Positions 18,511-26,328 of a stretch of DNA of 64,000 nt are shown here, piece after piece. The stretch's first letter is position 1. Each line of letters begins with the position of its first letter. This stretch comes from Leifsonia sp. ZF2019 (GTDB taxonomy: Bacteria; Actinomycetota; Actinomycetes; Actinomycetales; Microbacteriaceae). The notes beneath the pieces were generated by a model that had not been told where the DNA came from, searched no databases, and worked only from the letters and a program-made list of their open reading frames with translations. The position numbers and the translations under genes were made by a program. The stretch covers positions 682,001 to 746,000 of the forward strand of contig NZ_CP065037.1 of the NCBI RefSeq assembly GCF_019924635.1, in the 5' to 3' direction.

Positions 18511-19362
18511 ATGTCTGAGCCTGAGAATGAACGGCCCGAGCGTGGCGGCAAGAAGATCGTGCGCAAGGTGTCGGCTTCCCCGAAGCATCCATCGAGCGCG
18601 CCAACCGCTGAAGCGGGTGCTCGTCCTGAATGGGCGCCCACGGCAGAGAGCAAGCGTCAAGCAACGCTCCTTCGACTGATTGCAATGGGGTCATGGGTGA
18701 TCGCGGTCGGAGGTGAGCTCTTCGCGGTGCTGTGGGTGCTTCGGCAGCAGCCGGTCAGTGTGGGATTGCTCGTCGCGGTGATCGTACTCATTGGCGCGTT
18801 TGCGGTCACTGGGTCGTTGTTATGGAAGCGAGCGAATCGGCTGAACCCCGCGGCGAAGGCCGATCGGGTTCGTTTCTTTGTTCAGAACCAGCTCGGGGCG
18901 ATCATCGCGGTGGTTGCTTTTCTTCCTCTGATCATCGTGGTTCTCTCAAGCAAGAACTTGGATCCGCGACAGAAGGCTGTGGCGGGCTCTGTTGGCATAC
19001 TTGCCGCCGCAATTGCTGTGTTCGCCGGTATCGACTTCAATCCACCTTCCGTGGAGGAGTACTCGCAGGAAACGAACATCGTGCAACAGCTGACGGGACA
19101 GGATGTTGTGTACTGGACAAAATCGGGCACGGTTTTTCATGTCTGCTCCGATGTACCGGACGTGAACAAGGAGTCCCGAGATCACACGATCTACGAAGGG
19201 ACCGTGGCTGACGCCCATGCTGCCGGCAAGCAGCGTCTGACTCAGAAGTGGAAGAGCGAGGCCGTCGCCTACTGTGGCTATACACAAGAGCAGGTGAGCG
19301 GGATATCGGGCGCGGTCGAAACCCAGACTCCCGAGCCGACCAGGGGATCAGGCGGTCAATAG
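18511..19362 (+). CDS. Hypothetical four-helix membrane protein with extracytoplasmic domain
   Basis: A 283-aa protein. A charged N-terminal segment of about 50 residues (SEPENERPERGGKKIVRKV) leads to two helix pairs: LIAMGSWVIAVGGELFAVLW with VGLLVAVIVLIGAFAVTGSL, then LGAIIAVVAFLPLIIVVLSS with VAGSVGILAAAIAVFAGIDF. A soluble C-terminal domain of about 110 residues with two Cys (FHVCSD and AYCGYT) follows and may form a disulfide outside. AAGGAGCATTG just before the ATG fixes the start. No family is recognised, though similar proteins of this layout are common in actinobacteria. Confidence 0.75.
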   Translation: MSEPENERPERGGKKIVRKVSASPKHPSSAPTAEAGARPEWAPTAESKRQATLLRLIAMGSWVIAVGGELFAVLWVLRQQPVSVGLLVAVIVLIGAFAVTGSLLWKRANRLNPAAKADRVRFFVQNQLGAIIAVVAFLPLIIVVLSSKNLDPRQKAVAGSVGILAAAIAVFAGIDFNPPSVEEYSQETNIVQQLTGQDVVYWTKSGTVFHVCSDVPDVNKESRDHTIYEGTVADAHAAGKQRLTQKWKSEAVAYCGYTQEQVSGISGAVETQTPEPTRGSGGQ

Positions 19363-20090
19363 CGATATGACGCATCAACGAACTCATCTCACAGCCCGAC
19401 CGGCCGGCTCGCCAGGAGGCTCGGCGTAGACGGGTCCAATTCAGCCGATGCGGTCCATAGAGCTGTACCGGCGCTCCTGTGGGAGGAATATGGGCCGACA
19501 CGCAATCTGGCGGCGGTCCCACGTGAGAAGGCCTCCAGAGCCCATGTCCAGAACGGTGTGGACTGAACGTCGACGATAGTGGTGTCTCATGGTCCTCGGT
19601 GAATCCCACGAAGCCGTGGTAAGCGGTCTCGGCTCGCAGCCCTCAGGTAGGGCTCATAGGCCAGGCTTGCGCGGTGAGCATTCACTTGAGCTCAACTCCT
19701 GAAGTTGGCCTCTCATTGCGAGGTGCCCCCCGGAGCTTCGATCCGTCATTGTCTCGTAGTGATTGGACGCATCGTCCGGGGTGATCACCTCGATTCGTCG
19801 GTCCTTCAGATCGTACGCGGGCAATGGAGTGACGGCAGCGGCAGAATGCGGTCCAATCTCACCGTCCTACGATTGATGCCGCAGGCCGATCGTAAACGCG
19901 ACCGGCGGTTCTCCTGGCGACTTGAGTGACCCACATCCAGCGACCTTCCCTACAAGCTGACGGTCAACTCCCTGCCTCCCGGAATTCGGGGAGATTCAGC
20001 ATTCAGCGCACCCAGCGACACCACTGTGGGTGGAGTCTGCCACGGTGACCATCCCCTCCTGCGAGCTGTCTAGGTCCTCCAGTCTACGAG
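19363..20090. other. Intergenic stretch at the boundary between the accessory and GC-rich regions
   Basis: About 730 bp without a supportable gene. Composition changes near 19,980-20,090 from mixed to very GC-rich, and gene density rises sharply afterwards. No tRNA, integrase or direct-repeat pair marks the change. Confidence 0.5.
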
Positions 20091-21128
20091 TCACAACCCG
20101 GTGGTCAGCCAGATCACCAGCAGGCTGGTCCCGGCGACGAGGGTCGAGAGCGTAGCGCCCAGCAGGAGGGGGCGCCACCCGGCGCGGCGGATGGCGGCCA
20201 CGTCGGTCGAGAGGCCGATCCCCGCGAGCGCCACCGAGACCAGGAACACGCTGGCGGTGACGAGGCCGTCGTGCACCGGCGCGGGGATCGGGATGACCGT
20301 GTTCGCCACCGCGACCAGCAGGAAGCCGACGAGGAACCACGGCACGAGGCCGACCGCGCGCCGCAGGGTCATCGGCTCTCCGGCGGTGCGGCGACGGTTC
20401 TCGGCGATGGCCAGGCCGATGCTGATCGGGATGATCATGAGGGTGCGCACGAGCTTCACGACGACGGCGAAGCCGAGTGCGGAGGTCGCGAACAGGCTGG
20501 CGGCCGCGACGACCGAGCTGGTGTCGTTGACCGCGGTGCCGGCGAAGAGGCCGAACGTGTGCGGGTCCATCCCGAGCGCGTGGCCGAGGTACGGGAAGAC
20601 GACGACCGCGATCGCGTTGAACAGGAAGATCGTCGACACGGCGTAGGCGATCTCGGCGCTGGTCGCCCCGATGATGGGGGAGATCGCCGCGATCGCCGAG
20701 GCGCCGCAGATGCCCGTGCCGACGCCGATGAGGGTGCGCTCCCGCGCGGGGATGCGCAGCGCGCGGCCGATGAGCCATGCGGCGAGCAGGCACACGACGA
20801 GCGAGCTGAGCATGACCGGGAGCGATTCGACCCCGACGACGAGGATGCTCGCGAGGGAGAGCTGTACGCCCAGCAGGACGACGGCGAGTTGCAGCAGGAA
20901 CTTGCCCGAGTAGGCGACTCCCGGCGCGAAGCGCCCCGTCGGCTTGCGCACGACCGCGACCAGTACGCCGAGCAGCAGGGCGGGCAGCGCGCTCCCGAGC
21001 GCGGGGACGACCCGGGCGATCGCGGTGGCGACGAGAGCGATCGCCACGGCGATGCCGACGCCGGGTGCGACATCGACGGCGCGGGCAGCGAGGCGGGAGG
21101 GGAGGGTGCGGACGGGTGCGACGTTCAT
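20091..21128 (-). CDS. yeiH: YeiH-family membrane transporter (putative sulfate exporter)
   Basis: A 345-aa protein, almost entirely hydrophobic with about ten helices. Family features include LLLGVLVAVV, VAYSGKFLLQLAVVLLGVQL, the glycine-rich GVGTGICGASAIAAISPIIG and FGLFAGTAVNDTSSVVAAA. YeiH-family proteins are annotated as putative sulfate exporters, but the substrate is not firmly known. ATG at 21128 or 21140 are both possible; neither has a clear ribosome-binding site. It lies 108 bp downstream of rpmJ on the same strand and may share its zinc-responsive promoter. Confidence 0.88.
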   Translation of the reverse strand: MNVAPVRTLPSRLAARAVDVAPGVGIAVAIALVATAIARVVPALGSALPALLLGVLVAVVRKPTGRFAPGVAYSGKFLLQLAVVLLGVQLSLASILVVGVESLPVMLSSLVVCLLAAWLIGRALRIPARERTLIGVGTGICGASAIAAISPIIGATSAEIAYAVSTIFLFNAIAVVVFPYLGHALGMDPHTFGLFAGTAVNDTSSVVAAASLFATSALGFAVVVKLVRTLMIIPISIGLAIAENRRRTAGEPMTLRRAVGLVPWFLVGFLLVAVANTVIPIPAPVHDGLVTASVFLVSVALAGIGLSTDVAAIRRAGWRPLLLGATLSTLVAGTSLLVIWLTTGL

Positions 21129-21236
21129 CCCGTCGAGCATCCCCCGACGGGCCGGGGCGGGGCTACCGGCGCGCGGTTGTAGCGTCACAAACGATCGTTG
21201 TGGCGCTCCGCCCGGCCCGCGGGCAGCCGCGCGACC

Positions 21237-21359
21237 TCAGCCCTGACGGCCCTTGAAGCGCGGGTTGAGCTTGTTGATGACGAACACCTTCCCGCGGCGG
21301 CGGACGACCTGCGCGCCGGGCTGCTTCGTGAGGGATTTGAGGGATGCACGGACCTTCAT
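21237..21359 (-). CDS. rpmJ: 50S ribosomal protein L36, zinc-independent paralogue
   Basis: A 40-aa protein starting [10 protein letters not shown] and ending NPRFKGRQG. It follows the L36 pattern but has none of the Cys or His residues that hold zinc in the standard form; it carries [13 protein letters not shown] where the zinc ribbon would be. Such C-minus paralogues replace the zinc protein when zinc is scarce, which frees zinc. A Zur-like palindrome stands directly upstream, as expected. Confidence 0.95.
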   Translation of the reverse strand: MKVRASLKSLTKQPGAQVVRRRGKVFVINKLNPRFKGRQG

Positions 21360-21371
21360 GGCGACTCCTAT

Positions 21372-21386
21372 TGATAACCGTTATCG
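21372..21386. promoter_or_regulatory. Zur-type operator between rpmJ and the CobW-like gene
   Basis: TGATAACCGTTATCG is a 7-1-7 near-palindrome with the perfect core GATAAC-C-GTTATC. It resembles actinobacterial Zur boxes and lies between two divergent genes that are both classical zinc-starvation genes. One bound Zur dimer could repress both. Assigning it to Zur is inference from motif and context. Confidence 0.8.
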
Positions 21387-21423
21387 TTAAGGATAGACCC
21401 ATCCGACCGACAGGAGACCTCCC

Positions 21424-22467
21424 GTGCCACAGATCGACGTGATCGCCGTCGTCGGCCCTCGCGCCCCGGTGCGTGTCCGCTGCGCCAAACGCCTCGCCGA
21501 GCGCACGCAGCGCGCGTTCGTCCCGGCAGCGCGCCTCGCCGTCGCGGCCGACCCGATCGAGGAGGCCATCGCCCTCGTGCCGTGGACGACTCCGTCGAGC
21601 GGTGCCGTGGTCGAGTTCCCTGCGGAGACGCCGGTGCTGGAACTCATCGGCGCGCTGACCGCGCCGGAGGCTCCCACCCGGCTGCTCGCGGTGGTCTGCG
21701 TCGCGGACGCCGAACGGCTGGAGGCGGACCTCGCCGACGAGAGCTACGTCACGCGGACGGCCGGAGCCGGGGAGGTCGAGCACACGGCCCGGGCCTGGCT
21801 CACGGTGACGCAGGTCGAGCACGCGACCACCATCGTCCTGGCGAACGCCGACCGGCTGCACGCGGAGCGTCGCGACGACCTCATCGGGCTCCTCGGCCTG
21901 CTGGCCCCGACGGCGCGCATCCATGCAGCGGGGACGGGGTCCGTCTCGCCGATCCCGCTGGACCTCGCGGAACTCGGGCCCACCCAGGCGCGGGCCGGAT
22001 GGTCGCGCGCCCTGAGCGGGGACCTGGTGCGCGCGCCGCGGGGCGCGGCAGGCGCCTTCCGCTACGAGAACGAGCGGCCCCTCCATCCGTGGCGCCTGCA
22101 CCTGCTCCTCGCCGAACGCTTCGAATCGGGGGAGTTCGGGACCATCGTGCGCTCGGCCGGCTTCTGCCGGCTGGCGACCAGGCCCGGCGCGATCGCGCAG
22201 TGGGAGCAGGTGGGAGCGATGTTCGACCTGGTGCCGCTGGCGGACGCGGTGTGGTCGGAGGGAGGATCGGCTGCCGAGGAGGTCGAGCTCCTCACACTGG
22301 GGCAGGACCTCTTCGTCGCCGGCTACGATCTCGACCGCGCCGCGTTCACGGTCGCCCTCGACGATGCCGCCCTGCACGACGGCGAACTCGTGGCCGGGCC
22401 GGACGAATGGCGCACCTACCCGGACCCGTTCCCGGACTGGCTCGTGGCCGACGACCACGAGCATTGA
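21424..22467 (+). CDS. CobW/COG0523-like protein lacking a P-loop
   Basis: A 347-aa protein. The C-terminal CobW_C-like domain (RLHLLLAERFESGEFGTIVR and FCRLATRPGAIAQWEQVG) identifies the COG0523 family, which delivers metal to client proteins using GTP. The N-terminus begins DVIAVVGPRAPVRVRCAKRL where GxxGxGKT is expected, so Walker A is missing; no CxCC metal motif is seen either. GGAGACC precedes the GTG start. The Zur-like operator upstream suggests a role in zinc starvation, perhaps as a non-catalytic partner or metal-binding scaffold. Confidence 0.82.
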   Translation: MPQIDVIAVVGPRAPVRVRCAKRLAERTQRAFVPAARLAVAADPIEEAIALVPWTTPSSGAVVEFPAETPVLELIGALTAPEAPTRLLAVVCVADAERLEADLADESYVTRTAGAGEVEHTARAWLTVTQVEHATTIVLANADRLHAERRDDLIGLLGLLAPTARIHAAGTGSVSPIPLDLAELGPTQARAGWSRALSGDLVRAPRGAAGAFRYENERPLHPWRLHLLLAERFESGEFGTIVRSAGFCRLATRPGAIAQWEQVGAMFDLVPLADAVWSEGGSAAEEVELLTLGQDLFVAGYDLDRAAFTVALDDAALHDGELVAGPDEWRTYPDPFPDWLVADDHEH

Positions 22468-22503
22468 CGCGAGACGCGGCAGACCGAACCCCGCAGGGAT
22501 CGG

Positions 22504-22818
22504 TCAGCCGAGGGTGACGGCCGTGCCGTAGGCGCAGACCTCGACGCCGCCCTGGCCGTAGTCGTTCGTCTCGAACCGGAAGGCGAGCACGGCGTCGGCG
22601 CCCTTCGCCTGCGCCTCGTCGGCGAGGCGGCCGAGCGCCTCCGTGCGGGCGTCGTGCAGCAGGGAGGTGATGCCCTTGAGCTCGCCGCCCGCCAGTGATT
22701 TGAAGCCGGCACCGAGGTTCGAGCCGAGGTTGCGGGAGCGCACGGTCAGGCCGAACACCTCGCCGATGACGTTCGTCACGGTGCGGCCCGGGATGTCGTT
22801 GGTCGTCACGATCAGCAT
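22504..22818 (-). CDS. YbjQ/UPF0145 family protein
   Basis: A 104-aa cytosolic protein. MLIVTTNDIPGRTVTNVIGE, ARTEALGRLADEAQAKGADAV and the C-terminal CAYGTAVTLG are diagnostic for the YbjQ/UPF0145 (putative heavy-metal-binding, pentameric) family. The biochemical role is unknown. The ATG at 22818 was chosen because the family begins there; upstream codons are not conserved in type. Convergent with the CobW-like gene. Confidence 0.88.
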   Translation of the reverse strand: MLIVTTNDIPGRTVTNVIGEVFGLTVRSRNLGSNLGAGFKSLAGGELKGITSLLHDARTEALGRLADEAQAKGADAVLAFRFETNDYGQGGVEVCAYGTAVTLG

Positions 22819-22926
22819 GGTCAGACACTCGCACAGCGGCGGATGTCGCGCGGCCTCCAGTACGGGGCGCACGACATCCGCGAACGACACGCGCGCGAGT
22901 CGCTGCGCGACCGTAGCGCGGGGTCG

Positions 22927-23070
22927 CTACGCGGTCTGCTCGAGCTCGGCGTAGTAGGTGACGTGGCAGCCGTCGCCGGAGCACTCCACGCACACGGTGA
23001 TCTCCTCACCGTGCTGGAGCGGGTCGGCACCGGTCCCGTCGCACCGTTCGCAAATCTCCAAGGTCCTCAT
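22927..23070 (-). CDS. 47-aa two-CxxC zinc-binding-type protein
   Basis: A small acidic protein beginning MRTLEICERCDGTGADP, with CERC, then CVEC and CSGDGCH, and ending YYAELEQTA. The paired Cys motifs and the CxGxG-like spacing resemble one repeat of a DnaJ zinc finger. It is too short for usual ORF cut-offs but has good codon use. Such tiny proteins are common in actinobacteria, with unknown roles, possibly as metal-binding or protein-interaction modules. Confidence 0.7.
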   Translation of the reverse strand: MRTLEICERCDGTGADPLQHGEEITVCVECSGDGCHVTYYAELEQTA

Positions 23071-23213
23071 GCGGACGATTCTGCGCCCGACCCCCGACAT
23101 CCGCGGAAGGGACGTCGGGGTGTCGCGGATCGACGTCGTCGTCCGCGTGGATGACCCGGGAGGTGGTACGACGGTCCGACGACATCGCGGGCGGCGCCAC
23201 GTAGCGTCGGATC

Positions 23214-23429
23214 ATGCGCATCGTCTACGACCCCGAACTGGATGTGGCGCACCTCCTGTTCGACGAGGGCGCCGTGGCCACGGCGGTGCGCGGCGCTGTC
23301 GCCGGAGTCGCGGCCGGCGGGTACGTGGACGCGGAGTACGACGCCGCCGGACGGTTGGTCGGACTGGAGGTGCTCGGGGCGCAGCGGGTGCTTCCGCCGG
23401 AGGTGCTCGCGGGCGCGGAGCCCGCATGA
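23214..23429 (+). CDS. DUF2283 family protein
   Basis: A 71-aa protein. MRIVYDPELDVAHLLFD and the later VDAEYDAAGRLVGLEVL are the standard DUF2283 pattern, a small beta-rich domain of unknown function often found near toxin-antitoxin or regulator genes. It lies upstream of the clgR-like gene on the same strand with a 95-bp gap. Confidence 0.8.
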   Translation: MRIVYDPELDVAHLLFDEGAVATAVRGAVAGVAAGGYVDAEYDAAGRLVGLEVLGAQRVLPPEVLAGAEPA

Positions 23430-23524
23430 CGGTGCCCCGGTGCGGCCCGGGCCGCGTTCTGCTCTGAGCAGAATCCCCCGACCCGCCGGGTCCGGATCCG
23501 CGCCGGGCGGCTTAGGCTGGCGCC

Positions 23525-23905
23525 ATGCTTCTGCGGCACGCCCTCGGCTCCGTGCTCCGTCGCATTCGGACGGAGCAGGGCACGACGCTGCGCCAGCTCT
23601 CCGAGACCTCCCGGGTGAGCATCCCGTACCTCTCGGAGATCGAGCGGGGTCGCAAGGAGGCGTCGTCCGAGATCCTCGCCGCGCTGTGCCGGGTGCTCGG
23701 TGTCCCGGAGGGGGAGCTCCTGCTTCTGGTCGCGGCTGAGTACGCCTCCACGGCGCCGCCGGTCGCCGCTCCGGTGCAGGTGCTGAGCCTGGTGCCCGAG
23801 CGCGAGCGGGTCGAGACCCGTACGTCCGTGGCCGAGTATCCGGATGCGGCACCCGCCGCGCCCGTCGCACCGGCCGCGCCCGCGGCGCTCCTCCTCGTCG
23901 CCTGA
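23525..23905 (+). CDS. clgR: XRE-family regulator, ClgR-like
   Basis: A 126-aa protein with an N-terminal XRE helix-turn-helix ([20 protein letters not shown], then [20 protein letters not shown]). The phrase [20 protein letters not shown] is characteristic of ClgR, the activator of clp protease genes in actinobacteria. An Ala/Pro/Val-rich tail follows. The convergent neighbour is clpP, which supports the call. ClgR is itself a Clp substrate in relatives; its C-terminal Ala-rich end is compatible with this but does not prove it. Confidence 0.85.
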   Translation: MLLRHALGSVLRRIRTEQGTTLRQLSETSRVSIPYLSEIERGRKEASSEILAALCRVLGVPEGELLLLVAAEYASTAPPVAAPVQVLSLVPERERVETRTSVAEYPDAAPAAPVAPAAPAALLLVA

Positions 23906-23922
23906 CCGGCCCCCTCGCCGTT

Positions 23923-23969
23923 TGGACCGAATGTCGTGATTGGCGTGCACTTTCGCGACATTTGGTCCA
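23923..23969. terminator. Bidirectional hairpin between clgR and clpP
   Basis: TGGACCGAATGTCG pairs with CGACATTTGGTCCA with a single internal mismatch and a 19-nt loop. It lies between two convergent stop codons, so it probably ends transcripts from both sides. Confidence 0.7.
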
Positions 23970-23985
23970 CATGGCGAGTGCCGAG

Positions 23986-24546
23986 TCAGGCGCGGAGGGC
24001 GCCCGTCGTGCCGACCACCGCGTCGACGAAGCCGTAGTCGAGCGCCTCGTCGGCCGTGAACCAGCGGTCGCGGTCGCCGTCCTCCACGATCTGCTCGACG
24101 GTGCGGCCGGTCTGCTCGCTCGTGAGCTGCGCCATCCTGCGCTTGAAGTGCAGGATCTGCTTCGCCTGCGTTTGGATGTCGGCGCTCGTGCCGCCGAAAC
24201 CGCCGTGCGGCTGGTGCATGACGACGGACGCGTTCGGCAGGGCGTACCGCTTGCCGCGCGCCCCCGACGAGAGCAGGAACTGCCCCATCGACGCCGCGAA
24301 CCCGAGCGCGACGGTCGCGACGTCGGCACGCACGAAGTTCATGGTGTCGTAGATGGCGAACCCGGCCGTGATGGAGCCGCCGGGGGAGTTGATGTAGAGG
24401 AAGATGTCCTTGTCCGAGGCGATCGAGTCGAGCAGCAGCAGCCGCGCGCAGATCTCGTTGGCGGCCTCGTCGGTCACCTCGGTGCCGAGGAAGACGATCC
24501 GCTCTTCCAGCAGACGCTGGACCGGGGAGTTCATGTCGGTGTCCAT
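23986..24546 (-). CDS. clpP: ATP-dependent Clp protease proteolytic subunit
   Basis: A 186-aa serine peptidase of the ClpP tetradecamer type. The catalytic triad is Ser86 (GFAASMG), His111 (VVMHQPHGG) and Asp160 (DGDRDRWF). The SPGG motif at 54-57 is also present. It works with ClpX or ClpC ATPases on unfolded proteins. It is not followed by a second clpP or clpX, so it is probably an accessory ClpP rather than the main clpP1P2 pair. Start at 24546; a second ATG lies four codons later. Confidence 0.95.
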   Translation of the reverse strand: MDTDMNSPVQRLLEERIVFLGTEVTDEAANEICARLLLLDSIASDKDIFLYINSPGGSITAGFAIYDTMNFVRADVATVALGFAASMGQFLLSSGARGKRYALPNASVVMHQPHGGFGGTSADIQTQAKQILHFKRRMAQLTSEQTGRTVEQIVEDGDRDRWFTADEALDYGFVDAVVGTTGALRA

Positions 24547-24711
24547 GCGCCCATCCTGAGTCGCCGCCCGGTCCGGTGTCGCGGCCTTCTGCCGGTCGCG
24601 AATTCGCCGCGGGCAGACGCCTCTCCCACCCGATTTCGCGAGTCGGCGTGCGGCAAGTATCCTTATCTGGCGCCTTCGGTCAGCAGCTGACTGGTGGTCG
24701 GGAGCGCGAAC

Positions 24712-24793
24712 GGCGAGTTACCCTAGCGGCCAAAGGGATCTGACTGTAAATCAGACGCGTAATGCTTCGGGGGTTCGAATCCCTCACTCGCCA
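24712..24793 (+). tRNA. tRNA-Tyr (GTA)
   Basis: The acceptor stem GGCGAGT pairs with ACTCGCC. The anticodon arm CTGACTGTAAATCAG exposes GTA, and a long variable arm (class II) and a T-arm with GGTTCGAATCC follow. All arms are intact. The last 12 bases belong to the first copy of a 15-bp direct repeat made by the adjacent insertion sequence. Confidence 0.95.
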
Positions 24794-24796
24794 CCA
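24782..24796. repeat. 15-bp target-site duplication, left copy
   Basis: CCTCACTCGCCACCA, including the tRNA-Tyr 3' end, is repeated exactly at 26099-26113 on the other side of the insertion sequence. Confidence 0.92.
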
Positions 24797-26098
24797 TGTC
24801 TTGAGTCGCGACATAGGTCTCACCTGAGTCGTGTCTTAGGTCTCACGTGAAGAAGCCCTCGGCCATCGGCCGGGGGTTTTCTCGTTGTTGCGCCAGTAGC
24901 TGCGGGTGGGGTCGATGGTGTGGGTGGAGAGGATTTCGCCGGTGTGGAGGGCGATGACGGTGACGGTGGTGTCGTCGGCGAGGGCGAGGATGCGGGTTCC
25001 GCGGTGGTGGTAGCCGATGCCGAGGTGGTGCATTCGGCCGGCGCGGCGGAGGCTGACTTTGCCGCCTGTTCCGACGAGGTCGTAGCGGATGCGGTAGTGG
25101 CCGGGGGTGCGGGCCTGGGCGGGGAGCGCTTTCGGGGTGGCGCGGAATGCTTGCCCGGGTGTCTGCCGGTTCAGGGCGCGGTGGGGGCGGTGCTCGTTGT
25201 AGTGCTCCCGGAACGCGTCGAGCTGAGTCTGGAGCTCGGTCAGGGTGTCGGCGGCGGGCCGTGCGGTGAGCCAGCGTTTGAGGGTTTGGTGGAAGCGTTC
25301 GATCTTGCCTTGAGTTTGCGGGTGGCTGGGTGAGCCGTTCTTCTGGGTGACGCCGAGCAGGGGGAGCAGGTATTCGAAGGCGTTGCGGCCGCCGCCGAAC
25401 CGGGCGGTGTAGACCCTGCCGTTATCGGTCAGGGTGGAGGCAGGGATGCCGTGCCGTTCGGTCGCGGTCAGGAAGCTGGTGACCACGTCGTCGCCGGTGA
25501 CCGGGCGGTGTGCGGTGCAGGAGAGCAGGTAGCGGGAGTGGTCGTCCAGCCAGTTCAGGATCTCGATATCGGTGCCATCGGCCAGGCGCCAGTGGGTGAA
25601 GTCGGACTGCCAGGTCTCGTTCGGTTGCGCGGCCTGAAACCGGAGGTAGGAGGAGCGGGGCCGTTTCCGGGGTTCCGGGGTGATGAGCCCGGCGGTGTGG
25701 AGGGTCCGGCGGATCGTCGAGGTCGACGGAGCCTGCAGGTTCTCCTGTTCGAGGTGCCAGGCGATGGTGACCGGGCCGGCATCCAACCCGTTCCCGATCA
25801 GCTCAGCTCGCAATTGCAGGATCCGTTCCCGGACTTCGTCCGCGGTTCGCTGCGGGCTGGTGTGCGGGGCTCGGGAGCGCGGTTCGACCGCGTCCAGGCC
25901 GCCGTCTCGGTAGCGTGCGAGCAGCCGATGCAGGTGCCGGCGGGAGAACCCGTACTCGGCAGCTGCCGCCGTCACGGTGAGCTGTTTGGACACGATCTTC
26001 ATCACGGCGACCCGAGCCTTCGACATGCCACCGACTGTGACGCATGTCCCGACTCACCAGGGACCTATCAACTGAGACCTATGTCGTGAACCCAGACA
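24797..26098. mobile_element. IS481-family insertion sequence (1302 bp)
   Basis: It starts TGTCTTGAGTCG and ends, read inward from the right, TGTCTGGGTTCA. Both ends continue CGACATAGGTCTCA, giving 26-bp terminal inverted repeats with 22 matches. It is bounded by a perfect 15-bp duplication and carries one full-length transposase, so it looks recent and potentially active. Confidence 0.93.
24836..26026 (-). CDS. IS481-family transposase (DDE)
   Basis: A 396-aa transposase. An N-terminal helix-turn-helix (AAAAEYGFSRRHLHRLLARY) leads into an rve-type RNase H core with the acidic triad in WQSDFTHW, TDNGRVY and GKIERFHQTLKR. A C-terminal domain contains GHYRIRYDLVGTGGKVSLRR. The length is normal for IS481 and no frameshift is seen. 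Transcribed opposite to tRNA-Tyr. Confidence 0.95.
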   Translation of the reverse strand: MSKARVAVMKIVSKQLTVTAAAAEYGFSRRHLHRLLARYRDGGLDAVEPRSRAPHTSPQRTADEVRERILQLRAELIGNGLDAGPVTIAWHLEQENLQAPSTSTIRRTLHTAGLITPEPRKRPRSSYLRFQAAQPNETWQSDFTHWRLADGTDIEILNWLDDHSRYLLSCTAHRPVTGDDVVTSFLTATERHGIPASTLTDNGRVYTARFGGGRNAFEYLLPLLGVTQKNGSPSHPQTQGKIERFHQTLKRWLTARPAADTLTELQTQLDAFREHYNEHRPHRALNRQTPGQAFRATPKALPAQARTPGHYRIRYDLVGTGGKVSLRRAGRMHHLGIGYHHRGTRILALADDTTVTVIALHTGEILSTHTIDPTRSYWRNNEKTPGRWPRASSRET

Positions 26099-26113
26099 CC
26101 TCACTCGCCACCA
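26099..26113. repeat. 15-bp target-site duplication, right copy
   Basis: An exact repeat of 24782-24796. Because it carries the tRNA-Tyr 3' end, it is also a partial tRNA remnant without function. Confidence 0.92.
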
Positions 26114-26118
26114 CCCGA

Positions 26119-26148
26119 AAGCCCCCGGCGCTCTGCGACCGGGGGCTT
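26119..26148 (+). terminator. Former tRNA-Tyr terminator, displaced by the insertion sequence
   Basis: AAGCCCCCGG pairs with CCGGGGGCTT around a 10-nt loop. It stands 5 bp after the right target duplication. Without the insertion it would lie immediately after tRNA-Tyr. Confidence 0.75.
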
Positions 26149-26182
26149 CGTCGTTCCTGGCCGCCCGGACCCGTCTGTGCAT

Positions 26183-26306
26183 AAAACGTAACCCACGGGC
26201 TGGGGTGAGAAAAAGGTAACCTGCGGGCCGGGGTGAGGAAAACGTAACCTCGCGCGGAGGGTGAGAAAAAGGTAACCTGGTCGAGGAGGTGTGGAAAAGG
26301 TAACCT
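26183..26306. promoter_or_regulatory. Five 28-bp direct repeats upstream of hipB, probable operator array
   Basis: The motif GAGRAAAASGTAACCT (first copy degenerate) recurs with GTAAC beginning at 26188, 26216, 26244, 26272 and 26300: exactly 28 bp each time. The last copy ends 22 bp before the hipB start. Iterated binding sites for the HipB-like protein are the simplest explanation, since HipB autoregulates through several operators in known systems. The 28-bp step is not a whole number of helical turns. Confidence 0.85.
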
Positions 26307-26328
26307 CCCATTCGCGCGGAGGTGGAGC

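Noticed and set aside
14769..19362. An integrative conjugative element based on the lysozyme-like protein
   Set aside because: No relaxase, FtsK/TraB-type ATPase, VirB4 or integrase is present nearby, so a conjugation module is not supported.
26183..26306. Regular 28-bp repeats as a CRISPR array
   Set aside because: The 28-bp unit itself repeats with no unique spacers between copies, there are no cas genes, and the array ends at a hipB start. An operator array explains it better.
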